In this document: one piece after another, positions 25,956-39,700 of the stretch | Position numbering within the stretch: position 1 is the stretch's first letter | How the letters are laid out: every line of letters begins with the position of its first letter | NCBI GenBank assembly: GCA_947561715.1 | Contig: OX387200.1 | Coordinates: 18,540,501-18,604,500 of the forward strand | DNA length: 64,000 nucleotides | Direction of reading: 5' to 3' | Source: Ascidia mentula | Taxonomy: Eukaryota; Chordata; Ascidiacea; Phlebobranchia; Ascidiidae | Translations under genes and position numbers: made by a program | The notes under the pieces: model-generated | Database searches by the model: none | Told to the model about the DNA's origin: nothing | Seen by the model: the letters and a program-made list of their open reading frames with translations, nothing else

Positions 25956-27314
25956 GTTGCCAGTGCTACAAACTTTTCTGAATGTGCATATGAATAACAA
26001 AGCTGTTGCATTGTATTTTATGGAGTATTTATTTCTTCAAAACAGCATTAGCAGTCACACATGTGTCATGCTTATGTAAGTTTTAGGGGTTGTACACTGA
26101 ATGTAGCTAGAAAAGGTTGAGGTTGGATATTACATGGGGATTTTTATCACAATAACGAGTATTTTAAGAAAAACTTGGTATGGTTGCTCATGCATAACTT
26201 TTATCCACAGGACATAATACTTCAAAAATGGGAAGAGAGAGAAAATAGAAATGGATTTTAACACTAATGACTAATCCATGTTTTTTAGTATGCATAGTGA
26301 ACGATTACTAAACATTTTTAACTTACCAGGGCACTGTGCTTGAAGAAATGGACAAGCAAAACTGATTCCAATTTCTTCAACCTCCAATGTTGTCTTGTAT
26401 GTTTACCTGGTGGTTTTTGTGTTTGCAAAAACTGTAGTAGTGCTCACAAAATTGTTTGTTTATTAACTGTTGGATTACCACCTTTTGTTCCCATAACTAC
26501 CTGCTTTTTATTGATATGCATCTTGGCACTTTAACAAAGAAGCACCCTGCCCTCCTCAGCAATTAACTTCTTGCCATGACGGACACCGAATTCGGATTTA
26601 AATTTTACCTTTTACTAAAACCTTACAACACTAATTTGTTCTTTGGTTAACTAAACAACTAGTGTGTGTTGTTGTGTACCTTGGGACAATGTGCATTAAA
26701 TCTTTTATGTAGTGACCTAACCCAATCAATTCAAATTATATCTGTTTTATGTACATAGGTATTTTGCTTTTGTGAAGTGTGCCAAATTCTTTTTAGAAAT
26801 ACTTCCAAAGTGCCGAGTTTTGCCTTTGCACTTTTTATGTTGTCACATTTTACGTTTTGAACAAAATTCAGTCCAAAACCATTGCAGATGGGTAATAAGA
26901 ATAAATTTGTGAAACTGACGGTATGATTTTGAAACATTTTGCATGTTTATACAGGACATTACGTTACTTTTTGGTAAGTTACATGGGTCAAACGGTTATC
27001 AAAAGGGTATTTATTTCAAAGAATTTGTGATAATTTCAAGTAAGCAGTTACTAAAACAGATACTTAAAACTTTAAATTTGCTACTTCATAACAAACAACT
27101 GCTGGAAAAGCAGGAAACAAAGAATAAAAAGCTGGGTTTCATATATGGGATTGGTTAACCAACCAAATAGTCGGAAATGTGCATATGTTTCACACAGTGC
27201 CTGTTAATAAAGTAAACACACTTCAGGAGACAATCCAGTTGTACATTAGCTTTAAATCCAATAACATTGACTATGTTATCATTATCACTTGTATTTTGGA
27301 GTGCTATCAAGGCT
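25956..27314. other. Intergenic, no gene seen
   Basis: AT-rich spacer between convergent coiled-coil and TIMM10 genes. Short frames on both strands show no splice support or known domain. A minus-strand AATAAA near 27008 could serve TIMM10, although it is some 300 bases from the stop. Confidence 0.45.
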
Positions 27315-27657
27315 CTACCCGTTGCTTGGTACTGCACTCATTTTGTTCATGGCTTCTTCATCTGCTTGTGATGCTTGCGTCAATTTTTTTCCAATTTGTT
27401 CATGAATGTCCAGGTATTTTGCAACGCATCGATCAATACATACCGCTTCCCCTTTTTCCAAATCTCCCTGGTGGTAGTTTGCGCTGATGCACTTTTTGTG
27501 GCAACTGGCTGTCAGTCTGCAATTTTCAAACGTTAGAAATTTAATTAAACAGACTAGTGAACAAAACTGAATAAAATTGTCATTACTTGTTGTACATGTC
27601 TGCCATCATTTCAACTTCCAGTTCTGCCGCAATCTTTTGGGCCTCTGCCGGATCCAT
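27315..27657 (-). CDS. TIMM10: Mitochondrial import chaperone Tim10
   Basis: Two exons, complement(27587..27657) and (27315..27516), 90 residues, the same length as vertebrate TIMM10. The twin CX3C motifs are at Cys29/Cys33 and Cys50/Cys54, with the family-typical spacing. The N-terminus (Met-Asp-Pro-Ala-Glu-Ala-Gln-Lys) is characteristic. With Tim9 it forms the hexameric intermembrane-space chaperone that escorts hydrophobic precursors to the TIM22 and SAM machineries; the four Cys form two disulfides through the MIA pathway. The gene is head-to-head with UFC1. Confidence 0.95.
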
Positions 27658-28117
27658 GTTTAACTTCGTGTGCGCTAAACGTTTTCCGAATTATAAGAAC
27701 TACTTTAGATGAAAAAAAACACAACAAACAGTGCTATTTTCAAACGAAGTTCGCAAAGGATTTGCAGTTGCCGACAACGAACAAAATTAAAATATACACA
27801 GAGAATCACATGTTGCATGTCATTATTAATCCGCACCACGCACGTAGAAATCAGCAAAATATTTTGAAATATATCTTGGCACATTGACGTTATAATGGCG
27901 TTTGCTTATTTTCTCCTAATAATATTTATTTAAAAAAATAACGATGATATTCCAAAAAAAATAATGTACGGGGTTAATATTTCACTGCATTCGTATTGAT
28001 TTGGATAAAGTGACGTTGGCTCTCCTACTTTCCGATTGAATCAGCTGTTTGACGAGTTTACAGAATCGCGTGGACAAGCGATATTATTTGTATATTTTAC
28101 CAATAAATTTGTGCGTA
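27658..28117. promoter_or_regulatory. Bidirectional promoter between TIMM10 and UFC1
   Basis: The start codons of the two divergent genes are 460 bases apart and no other feature lies between them, so both promoters are here. No TATA box is evident, as expected for housekeeping genes. Confidence 0.55.
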
Positions 28118-29225
28118 ATGGTTGATGCCACAACAAAGAAAACCCTTTCAAGTATTCCTCTTCTCAAAACGAAATGTGGTCCCCGTGATGGTTCAGAATG
28201 GGTAGGCCGACTAAAGGAAGAATATCAAGCCCTGATAACGGTGAGTTATTACGCAATCTGCAGGAAATATTTACTGGAGATTTTATCCATGTTTGAATAC
28301 GTATTAAACACTGTCTATGGTGCAAAAAACAACAACCAAATTTTATTAAATAATGTATGATGGTTTATATACTTAGCCTTTTTTCCTTCTTCATATGAAC
28401 TATAGAACTGGAGCAGTATTATTTTAATAATATTGGTATTTTGCCATGTAAACATAATGGGAAAACACTAGTCAGGCTTTCCAGTGTTGTAAACTCTATA
28501 CGGTATAAATCAAATCTTCAAAAAGCATGTCATTAAAGGTTCTTTGGAATAATATGTAGCAAACTCTGACGTATTCATCTGTATTTGGAATATGTAGTAT
28601 GTGAAGAACAACAAAGAGAATGACAATGATTGGTTTCGCCTTGAATCCAACAAAGAGGGGACTCGATGGTTTGGAAAGTGTTGGCATATCATGGACCTCA
28701 AAAAATATGAATTCAAAATTGAATTTGATGTAAGTGATCTCCAGAAAGAAGCAAAAATTTACTCTTTTCTATATCCTAATTGTTGCACTTCTGAATGACT
28801 GATTTATGCAATTATTGTTTTTTTTGAAAGTCCAAAAAATTTAGGGATACAAATTTGAGAAAATTAGTGTTCATAAATACTGTTTTATTTTGCAACTAAT
28901 TTCATGTGATTTTGAAACCAGATTCCTGTTACTTATCCAACAACTGCACCAGAAATTGCAATTCCAGAACTAGATGGAAAGACTGCAAAGATGTATAGAG
29001 GAGGCAGAATATGCCTAACTGACCACTTCAAACCACTGTGGGCAAGAAATGTACCTAAGTTTGGCATTGCCCATGCCATGGCATTAGGGGTAAAATCATA
29101 TTAGTATCTTTTAAAAACAAGTTCTGAACCACATTTGTTTGTAGCTCGGACCTTGGCTTGCTGTGGAAATTCCAGACTTGGTGGAAAAGGGTGTGGTAAA
29201 ACACAGTGATGAAAATCAGACCTGA
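28118..29225 (+). CDS. UFC1: UFM1-conjugating (E2) enzyme UFC1
   Basis: Four exons: 28118..28240, 28598..28729, 28922..29089, 29145..29225, 167 residues, equal to the human protein. The central and C-terminal parts match the family nearly residue for residue (Asn-Asp-Asn-Asp-Trp-Phe, Tyr-Pro-Thr-Thr-Ala-Pro-Glu). The active-site Cys is residue 116 in Arg-Ile-Cys-Leu-Thr-Asp-His. UFC1 accepts UFM1 from UBA5 and passes it on with the UFL1 ligase, largely at the endoplasmic reticulum and ribosomes. The gene is convergent with COA5, with about 240 bases between stops. Confidence 0.97.
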
Positions 29226-29403
29226 CAACACTAACAATTTTGCTTCATTTTTTTTTCTTTGGGAGGATATATTGTGGTGTTTTTATGCTATTTCAATTGA
29301 AGAGATTGTGTGCACTAGAATGGAGGTTTTGAATGACTATTTATGCTGGATAAACGGATAGCTTTTGTTTCTTCTAGAGACCAAGAACTTGTTGTGTTGA
29401 TTC

Positions 29404-29409
29404 TTTATT
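29404..29409 (-). terminator. Polyadenylation signal of COA5
   Basis: AATAAA on the minus strand about 55 bases past the COA5 stop codon. Confidence 0.5.
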
Positions 29410-29462
29410 CAATGAAAAAACAAAAATCATAATTTTTAATACAAATGTTAACATTGACTTGA

Positions 29463-29729
29463 TCATCCCACATCGCCCTTAAGTCCACGGAATCGTGTTC
29501 TCATATCAAGCATTGATCTTCTACACTGCTGGTATGAAAACTGGAGGTGTCTGCAAGCTTCTGGAACATTTGAAGTTGGGTCCTGAATACATTCACTTAC
29601 TGGTCGTTTTTCAACCTTTATGCAGTCACTTTGAAGAAAGCATTGTTTCAGTTCGTGGCGTACCCTCCAACATGCCCGGCTAGTGTCTATATTTGCAAGC
29701 TTCTCTTTGATAAATGGCTGGTCTGTCAT
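29463..29729 (-). CDS. COA5: Cytochrome c oxidase assembly factor 5 (PET191 family)
   Basis: Single exon, 88 residues. It has a twin CX9C arrangement: Cys-Trp-(8)-Cys followed by a second pair in Cys-Arg-His-Leu-(6)-Cys. The Cys-Phe-Leu-Gln-Ser-Asp-Cys stretch and the C-terminal Met-Arg-Thr-Arg-Phe-Arg-Gly motif are the hallmarks of COA5/Pet191. The family acts in the mitochondrial intermembrane space in complex IV assembly. The protein is slightly longer than the human one, with an N-terminal extension. Confidence 0.93.
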   Translation of the reverse strand: MTDQPFIKEKLANIDTSRACWRVRHELKQCFLQSDCIKVEKRPVSECIQDPTSNVPEACRHLQFSYQQCRRSMLDMRTRFRGLKGDVG

Positions 29730-30479
29730 TTGTTGATTTTGTCAGCAGTTGGGAAAACCTTTTTAAACCTGCATGTTCCCCGTGTACAAATTTTGGTGGG
29801 TAAATAAACAATGCTGCTTATTTTTCCAAAACCAGTTCTATATTAAAAAGACACATTTGTAAAAGGCCTAATGAATACATATGGCATAGTAATTCTATAG
29901 TTAACTCGTACAAATTGAAACACGTCTCAACTCTGTAATAAAATTCCAAGTCGCGCAACGATCAATGTTTACCGTTTACCAGGGACATAGAAGTAAAAAT
30001 AAATGTAACAGATACGTTACGGACATATACAAACTTCTTTGTAGGTGACCGTAAAAACATGCATAATTGTAACACATGCTTTTTCTGTGGCGCTAGAGAG
30101 CTTTTAGGTTTTATGAAACCATAGAATACTAAAAAACAAAGTTAGAGGAAGCGAGCAAATAAAAAAACAACAAGATGCACCACATTTGATTTTGTTTAAT
30201 TTGGTTTTGGTTGATTTCAACGAGCGTTTGGTATCAAATAAAATATTAAATGTATTGAAAAATGTAAGAAAAAATACTTTTCAACGATACAAAATGAGGC
30301 CATGTATATGTCTGTAGCCTATACTTGTGCTTGCTAACGCAGGATCACCCAACTGCGCATGTCTTCACTTGGTCGTTAGTTTAAACCTCGCCGGGAACAT
30401 AGACTGGAAAATAATGGCCCGGTGTGCCCTGGATCGTGGGTTCAAGTCTTCTTGGGAACCTTAAGTTTCGCATCTTGCT
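29730..30479. other. Intergenic with a tRNA-like patch
   Basis: No gene is seen. At about 30413-30462 a B-box-like gggttcaagtc follows a tggcccggtg stretch on the plus strand, possibly another degenerate tRNA-derived repeat. Confidence 0.35.
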
Positions 30480-30770
30480 CCAACTTTTCAGAAAAATGTT
30501 TTAATTCAGCTTGAATTCGAAATATAAAGTCTTTGCCAAAATAATCCAGAAGGGTGTTAATATCACCGAAGAGCTTTGCCCGCATGATATTGCCGCTAAC
30601 TACAATCCTAATATTTGGGAACTTGGGTAAAGCACTTGTGGTTTATGCTCTTTACCTGACGAATAAGTGTAAGCATGTTTTTAATATCTTGCTGAACAGC
30701 GGCAAAACGAACCAGACAGTTTTGTTAACGCTGCATTATTAGAACAGATTAATTGCGTATCTAGACCACA
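30480..30770 (-). pseudogene. Coding-like segment, probably decayed, unassigned
   Basis: On the minus strand, about 30660-30460 translates into a stretch of roughly 65 residues with natural composition, including Phe-Gly-Asp-Ile-Asn-Thr-Leu-Leu-Asp-Tyr-Phe and a charged amphipathic helix, and ending in a stop. A second piece upstream (about 30725-30665) is also protein-like and ends at a plausible GT donor. The two pieces are in different frames with only about 20 bases between, too short for an intron, and the upstream frame is soon closed. I do not recognise the family. Confidence 0.35.
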
Positions 30771-33700
30771 AACCACATTTTCCACCATTTCTAATCTCAA
30801 AGAGCGGAAAACCGATTTGGCGAGGCGTATTTGGCCAAACCTAACTTGGCCCACGTCTCCTCGGGCATGGAAACTACGTACTGGATCTTTGACGAACGGG
30901 TTGTATACCTTACTTTTGTTTCGTACCCCCATTACTTTGTTTCAAAACTCAGTTTTTCACAATACATTCATATCTTGTACAAGTCCTGGAAATGTCTCTT
31001 GGTGGCTTAGATTGGAGCCAGATTGTTGCCAATTTCATAGGTCACGTGTGCTGCATGTTGGGCAGGACTCCTGGAGAATAACAAGGCTGTGGCGGTGCTG
31101 CTGCACACAGGGCGTGTAACGCGACGCTCTGGACATCAAACGGACGAGCGCAGGGAGCAGATGCGCCTGTTAAGTATGGGCGCAGGGGAGGCTAGACGTA
31201 GGGAAGCAAGTGACACGCGGCGAATCCCAACCCGATTTCACGGCAACTGTTCCGGCCCATACGGTACAACCACAACGCAGCATGCGGCCCGAACGGTCGT
31301 GGTCCCTTGTCCTCGGGGTTCTTGCTCTTCCCCGGACTCCGTGACGCACAAATTCGTCCCCGCGGCCCAGTTCTGTTTTTCATGCTTCGCTTCGAAACGT
31401 CGTGCGTCGGCCTTCTCAACCTCGGTTTGGTTTTCGCTGTGGAAGGAACATGGCATGTCTTTGTCAGGGTAGATGTCCAATTCCTTTCGCTGGCAGTTTC
31501 AAGCAAACCAGCTTTATTAACATAATTACCAAACTTATTCTAACATTTTCCTGAACAATTATATTAACTTTTCATAATGATAAAAGCTCTCCTTTCTGGA
31601 ACAAATAAAACATTGTTTTTTTGTGTGTGTGGGTGCATAGCACAAATTACAAGCATATCGCAGATTACAAGCATATCGCTCGGATTGAAAATAAAAGAAG
31701 GCTTCGCAATGGTTCTTGACAACCGTTATTGTACAAAAAAGTCTATCTCTTGTGTATATCATGACGGGTCCACGCGAAACGGGAATGTGTGTTATTTTGT
31801 CACCTCCCCTCTGAATAAACACGTTGCCAGACAATGTATTCTTTCTCACGTGGCGATGGAGACTTTGATATTTATCTGGAAGTTTCCTTTGACAGCAACA
31901 CAACGGCAGATACGCGTCGATTCTCGGTACCTTTCGACAAGGAACACCCGTTGTCTTGCCTGTTGCCAACATCAAATTAGTCACGGCCGACAAGCTTCGG
32001 CTTGTGCGGGCGAGTTTTAATTGCGTTTTCGGGGCAGGTTCCAGGTGCGTTGAAGTCGCAACGGATCCCATAATCCCCGCCCGGGATTGATAATCATCAT
32101 CGCTGCATCAGGCAGTGAAAAATGTGCACCAGGTTTATAAGAATGAGACTTCAAACACAAGGTTTCGCTAAAGCGTGCTATGCGCTTATACACGAATATG
32201 GTGGACGGTGCGGGGGCGATAGGTTGTGTTTACGGTCACCAAGTGATAAGCAGGAGGAAGGCATCCATCGGTATTTAATATCGGCCCTACAAATTGTTGA
32301 GCCCTAAATACAGGGCATCGAAATCGGATGGAACTATAAGGCCTTGGGCACCGCTGCAGCGCAAAGGCCGCTACGATCTTCTATAACCAAAACAAACAGC
32401 CACGCGATGCGCCTTCGTACAGGTGCAACTTCTCGAACATATACCCTGGACCCCGAACTACGTATGAGAAAGTGTCGTGGGCAGCGCTAGAGATGCGATC
32501 GGCGCTGGACTGTTGTTGTCACTGGCAACTGCGCGACGGTTAAGAAGAAACGCGCGCTTGTTATGACAGGTGTCAGGGCGTACGAGCGATTTGACGAATG
32601 ATTGATTACGCGCGGTTACGCCTTGTTACATATTGTCCTTCATCTGGTGGCGGAGGTGACGGAGATCTCGTACTAGGGGTAAAGTGTGATTTGGTCGGGG
32701 ACTGGAATAATTTTTTTTTATGTAAACATGAAGGTTATATGAATGCAAAAATAAATGTATTTTTTGTTATTAAAATTTATATATTTTTGTTTTTATCGTT
32801 TAATGTGCACAGTTTTGAAAGTACGTTCGCCTGTAATTGGAATGAAGATTGTTAAAAAAACAAACAATTTATATTATCAAAAGCATAAAAAACTCAGCGT
32901 AGTAAATAGTTATACCCATACGGGTCGTATTAATGAACAATTATCCAATTCCACCTCATTTGTGTTGTTTAAATTTTAGTTAAACCAACTTACGCATGGA
33001 GACCGCGTGCGCTTATTCACCAAACCGGATTTCCAAACGGGATGATGGGTTTTAACGAGTTGACCATCGTTCGTTTCGGGGGAAGCGACGCAGATCGATA
33101 ACATCTTGCACGAATTGGTTGTTTAAATGAGTAACGTTACAGTAACAGTGAACTGACGACCAAGTCCGACTTTTCAATGCGGATGGGGTGTTAAGCGATT
33201 TAACTGCATCGAAATCGGACCACCCCAGAGCGATTTGGCAGGTGTGTGTATGTATGTGTCGATCCCTGGCACCGGGTCATACAATTACATCATACACCAA
33301 GTCGTGCGTCAATGTTATATACGTTTCATAAGAAAATATACTAGGGTAGTAAACACATTATCGTCAGTGAGGAAACGTGCTTAGTTCGCTTCTTATGTTG
33401 AAATAAAGATAGAAAAACGTACAGTAACGTAGATACTAAAAACTGAGTGTTACAATATTGACCTTATTTTATTTTGAAATATTTTCAAGCTGTTCTTTTC
33501 GTTGCTTGCATTGAACATTGTTAACGAAAAGAACCACCTTCTTATTGTCACGTTTTATGGGCATTTACTTTTAAGTCATTACAGAAGATTTAAATTACAA
33601 GGAATAAAGCATTCGCCAACCATGCACTCACTGAGCATCATAACACCTCCCTTCATCCTCGGTGATTCGCCTATGAGATAAATATAGTTTCGGGCTATAA

Positions 33701-36700
33701 ACCGTTCAAGGCACTTCGATCACACCCCAACCGCGCGCGTTATTGCTATCGCCAACCGCAGGTTTTTACCTTAAAAAGACGGGACTTGTCTTTCAATTTC
33801 CTTTTCTGCGAGATCGGATGGTGATCTTGCGTGCGACCAGAATGTTGCACCCGTGCCATAACAAGCTGCACGGATTCGTTAGTGGTTATTCTTGACATTT
33901 TTGCAGTAACGTTTTCAACGTTTTCGTGGAAAGCAACTGCTTTACAACAGCACATAATTTAGCGATTTTATGTGCAATCAATATTGTTTGTAACGTTTAA
34001 AAGTCCCTTCGCAATATCTGCTTAGCACAACTCAACGAAAACTATGAATTGCTTTCGCATGAATTCAGTGCCACCAACACAAGAGAATAGAAACAGATAT
34101 GGCTTCCTGCAAATGTCGTTACAAATTAAATTGTTTGAAACGTTTAAGCTATGCGATTGTGAAACTGGAATTTGATACGAAACCTAAACGATTACAAAAA
34201 TCATTTGACAAACCTTATCACGCAACAAAAAAGTAAATAATAAATGTCTGTCGAATTTGGAATCGCAATTTGACAAACTTTTTTTACCACAAATCCGATG
34301 AAAAACCTTCAAATGTTCAACCGAAAAAGGGGCGAAAAAAACACTAATAGCTTCGGGACACCTGAGAGTGTTTGGTAAGTCGCCGCGGGAAAACAAAATG
34401 GTGTAATATAACTGCAGGCTTCGTGTCAGGCGACCGTAGATTTCACGCCTCGCACTTCTACGCTAGGTTGAGGCGAAGTAGATTGAACTTTGTAGTTGTC
34501 ACTATGAAGCCACGCCCCAGGGAAACAGTTTCAATTTTTGATTGAAAAGTACGATAGGATCTGATTTCGTTTGCAGTTCAGTTAGTGATCACTCCGATCC
34601 CACGTGTATTGGATCAAAATCAAAATGGCAGGTCTCTGTCAGTTGGAGTTAGCGCCGTAAGTAAGATTTTGGACCGGTCTGAAATGCGTTGAGAGCCACC
34701 GTGCTGTCAACTCAAGCTGCGCAGAGTTTTTTCGCGTATATTGCGCAATGGAATTAACATTATTGCGCTGTCGTCGGGACGCGTGTGCCCTACCCAACTC
34801 AAAGCGAAGCGAGTGAAAGTTTCACGGTTTAGTTTGAGGGGATTATGCCGGCACCGTTCTTGCTCGTCGCTTGTTTAATAATGTAAAGCCGCGATAGAGG
34901 TTACTTTCAAATACAACGGCTTGCGGGTCACCAAGGGTCAAACGGCGGGTGACCAAAGAAGCGTTCTCTGTATCTTGTTACACCGAATCATGTCAGTGGC
35001 GACGACTTTATTGGGAAAAGTCAACGAATGGTGCGAGCATTTGACGGTGCGTATTAGAGCCGAAACAGGAATTAGAACAATATTCAGGGCACGAAAATAT
35101 GGGCCGAGTCACATAAGTATTAAACCCTCTTGCCTCGCTATTGTTTCAAACTACACCCCCTTTTGTTACTTTTTATTACTTCTATTAAAAACAGGTCGTT
35201 GTTCCTGCTCATTTCAATAAACCATTTTATTCATCTCGCTTTTGTCAATATTTCCAACGAAATAATTAAACAAAAATTTGCTATGTTTTGGGCCGAAAGT
35301 AAACGTTGTTTTTGCTTCATTAGTGCGATTTTTATATTTATTATTTAGTTCAATATTGGCCACATGATACTTTTTTAAATAGATTTCCTGCGGTGTAGAA
35401 TTTTATGGGTTTCGCAGTTAATTTATTTTTTACTGTTTAAAAAGCTATTCATCAAAATATAATACTTAAAAAATATAATATCAAGTTGCAAGTGACGGAT
35501 TATGAGCATGAGAGGAGAGTTGAGCGTCCGTCGAGTGGAATTAAATTATTTAATGAATGGCACATGTTTTTAATCCAATCTACGAACTGCTTGACTGTCG
35601 TTTAATCACCAATCCTCGCTATTGATTTATGCTCTTCAATTTCTCGCTTCTCTTTCAAAATCGTTTAGCAACCATAGCGGGAGTTTAATGCCGGCTTGTT
35701 CGCCACGCCTGTATACCCACAAAGCCCAATTGGCTAATTTGTGCGAGGCATTTTATTGATCCACAGCCGGGGATTGCCGCATTGGCTCCGGAACACAACG
35801 ACTTTTACGATTCCGTCCGCGTGGGCCACAACCCTGGCACACAGAAATACATTTTGTCGTTGCTGATGGCATGCTTTTCAGTAACTCGTGTTTTCGCGGT
35901 CATGAGATGATGTTTGTACTGACGTGTGTTGACATAACCTTGTCGAAGTGCCTTACTTTAGATATGAGTTTATTGACGTGTTGTGGGCTCTCCTTTTAAC
36001 GGTGAAATGATTACTGACATTGCGAGTCAGAAAAGTTCGCATCGCCTGGAAAAGATTGTTCTCTTCAATTAAAAATTAATTATGTGCGCTACCTGTCTCA
36101 GATGCCAGTGAAATTGTTTACCTTTGCCAGTTCTGGCACACAACATTCATCTTGCTTTCTTGCCACAAATCGGTGAGTCGATTATATGTTAAAATGAATT
36201 CTCGATGTGCGTTCCATCAAAAATCATGTCAACGTTATTGTCCCGCAATCATACGCACGTCGCGCCTGTCACAACTTACACTAGTTCATGAAATTACGAC
36301 GAAATCAATTATTGTCATATCCAATTATCACCAACGAGTGTAGAACGACCCTCGCCGTTGAAATTGGCGCAAAGGGTCCGATCCTACTGAATACAGTTCG
36401 TATGGCGGTCAGCAGGGTCAAGACAAGTTGATGGGGCCCACGCGCAACGCCCTGGTGGCGACGCTGGCGCCCGGGCGACCCAGATGGGCACTAGGCGACG
36501 GCACGGAAACAGATTTGTCATTCGCTTTATTGCGATCGTGCACGCGCGCCCGTTTATTCACGCTCGGTTAAGCTTTATCGCCTCGCGTTAGGAATCAACA
36601 TCTTCCCCATCTCGTCAGCTGTTAGTCACGAACTCGGGCGGATCGCGCGCTGTGAGACAATCGATCGTCGCTCAATGGCTCGGAAGCACGCGTCACACGG

Positions 36701-39700
36701 TCGTAATGGTTGTGGAGCTAAGCGGAATTTGCTTCCTGGGCTCGATTTTTTGGGTTTGCGAGCAAGGTGAAAGAAACAAAAGGAACGGCGAACGCGTGTA
36801 GCGACGTGGCATTGTTCCACGACCCTCACCGCTTAACGTAAGACAACGGTTTCGAGAGAGAACGCAATCCGACGTCGGTGCCATTGTCCATCGCGCAATA
36901 ATGGCTGTTTTCTCGAACAGGCAATGCGCTTCGTTTAAGGTAATACGTCCGGCCTAACCGTTGCTTCAACACTCAAATGACTCGAACCAACATCTTAACC
37001 TCTGCAAATGACTTTAAGACCTTTAATACTGTGTCATGGTCATTGCTGCAAAAACAGGACTTTTTCCCATGCGTGATATAAGGCCTCCTGGACAAACCAG
37101 ACAAAAAATAGAGCAAATGCTCTCCTCGTTTTATCGATCGTTTGGAATAATTTTAAACATCGTAAGCGTATTGCACTGTGGGCAACTGAAAGTTGAATGT
37201 ATCTCGTTGCCACGGCCATTTTACCAAGTTTTTTATCGTCGGTCACACTTTGTTAGCTTGAGATAGAGTGGTTTGTACAATTTTTGATAACCCGCTGTTC
37301 GGAGGCGCCTGAACGACTTGTCGGATCCACAGGGTCGAGCGTCCGAGGTCAGGGGTCATCTAGAACACGAGCTAAAAGACACGCTTGATCGGTCAAACGT
37401 AAAGCCGTTGAATGGGCGCTTATTCGGCGGGCAAATGTATGAATTCAAACCAAGGCTAGCCGATCTAAATTATGTTTCATGCTGCAAGGGTTAAGTCGTT
37501 TTACTTTGCTTTCCCGGGCTTTCTAACGGCTAAATCCTGTAACTCGCAAATTTATTCAGAAAAGCTAGATACACAGAAAAGCACTGTGGAGTAATCCTGT
37601 TAAAAGGTTGCTACAATGCTAGCCTGTTTTTCAATACTGTCTTATACTGTCCAGGGTTTATGGTAAAGTACAGGATATGCGTTGTGTTTTGAAACACTTA
37701 AAAACACAAATATGACAACACTCGAAATTGGAGGCATTTCATAAATACCTGACCCCGTGCTGTTTTGACTTGTCGCCCTTGCGTGGGCCCTGATGCGGCG
37801 TCACAACATTTCTGCGGCGCAAAATTAACACATTTCACTGCTTCATCCGTCGATTGGAGTCCCCTGTTTCAACAAACGACGAAAGAGAATCGCGCGGTGT
37901 TTTGAAATTTCTCCGCAGGCCTTGGGCCCGAGGTCTGCATCGGGTCGAGGCGATTCTCAAACCTTCGCCTGACTGTGTGTATTAAGGGCTCAGAAAACAA
38001 ACATGCCAGAAAGTGAGGTCATTGCTTGTCTGAGGAAGGCTGGAGCGGACCGACAAGGCAAGCATTTCTCATTCGCCTATTAGCCTAAATCGGTTATTTG
38101 TCGAAAAAGCAAAAGCAGCCACCTCGGCCGCCATTGCGAGGTATTATATTCGCATTCCCTGCGCATTAGCTCGCAATCTGCGCGCCGGAAAAACAGAATG
38201 CGCGAGAAAACGTGATTTCAGCAAGAGAAAATCCCTGGAAGATTGTAACTGCTCACTCAGTTTCCGCTAAAAAAACGCTTTTACCAAACGAGTTAATTTA
38301 CTTTTAACCTCGCTTTGTAGTCTAACAACAAAATCAAGACAAAATGTCGCAGATTCTATAGCGGCTACCAGTCAGGTAAGCGCTTATTCAGGGTTGATTT
38401 TTAGTGCATGTCGTATGACAAATCAGTTTCACCGATCTTTTGCGAGCAAGACTTGTGGCTGCGTACGATGGAGGTTTTAGAGTAAGACCTGCGGTTGGAA
38501 CTCTTCTACGATAGAGCACGAACTGTAGAGCACGAAACCGCGCTCTAGACGTGAGCCCAAGGATGCCGGTATGATTTTATCGTGTATTTGATCGAGAAAA
38601 CAAAATTTACGTTGGCCCCTATTTTCGTCATCGCATTTTGAAAGTAAATGTTTTGAAATCGTGCGGCGGCCGTTGTTGTTGCATCTATGTGAAGTGCCCT
38701 ACCAAGCCAATATTATTCTGGGGCAATTTCCATTATAAATAACGAATTACAACATCAATTACTTAGCTCTTGTGTAAACAACGGTATACAATACTTTTAG
38801 AAAAAACACGGCCAATTATAAATTAATATTTTTGTATTAAACTTCAAGGCAAACAATATAACCTATGTAGCTGCAGAAATATTCATTGGCTGACGTTTCG
38901 ATTGTTTCTACAATCATTTTTTCAATGCAATATAACGAGCACAAGGCGATATTTCATTATATTTTATACAGCAGATATATAGCCTATAATGTTTGTCTCA
39001 TGATTTACAAAATTTATTCCTGTATCAAACTTCTTCTTTGGGTAGTTAGGTAAATTACCGGAAATTTAAACCACACCCAGGAATTCAAATACAATTTTAA
39101 ATTCCTTATTTCGCCGCACTCGTTAAAACAAAACTTTCTAATTCACAATTGAGCAAAAACGTCTAATTGATGAGAACTGCTATATACGTAAAGGACCAAT
39201 TCATCGTTAACGGCCAGGCTGAAGCGGCGTGACAATTGGTAATCATTCGACGTTATTAGCGTGGCGTGGTCTCCATTTTGAGAAGCGACTGTTTCTAAAG
39301 ATCCCAAAAATCGCTGGCAGCGACGCGGGAAACTTGGTATCGAATAGCGGCCGGGCAGTATGACGTTGGCCGGGAATTAATATTGTCATACTAAGAATTT
39401 ACGATTTAGGAAAGAACTATATTGGCTTGTTGTTTTATTTTAAGGTTGAGCTTTTAAAGTGGCACCATCGCTCAAAACTTCTTCCATAAAATTATAATTT
39501 TGTTGACAATGTTGGAATTGCGTCACAAGGTTGTGCGATATTAAGCAGATTATCGGAAGCATTTAAATATGCCAATATATTGATTTGAGACTCTACTTGA
39601 AAATATACGTCCCAAAATAGTGTTAGAGACAGTCAACACGAACGGCGAAATTATATCTAGACCATGTCGCATAACCGACAATTAAAGCCCGATGTTGAAT

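Noticed and set aside
31089-31506. Frames of 80-127 residues in a GC-rich patch upstream of Pax3/7
   Set aside because: Open on both strands at once, low-complexity composition, no splice partners.
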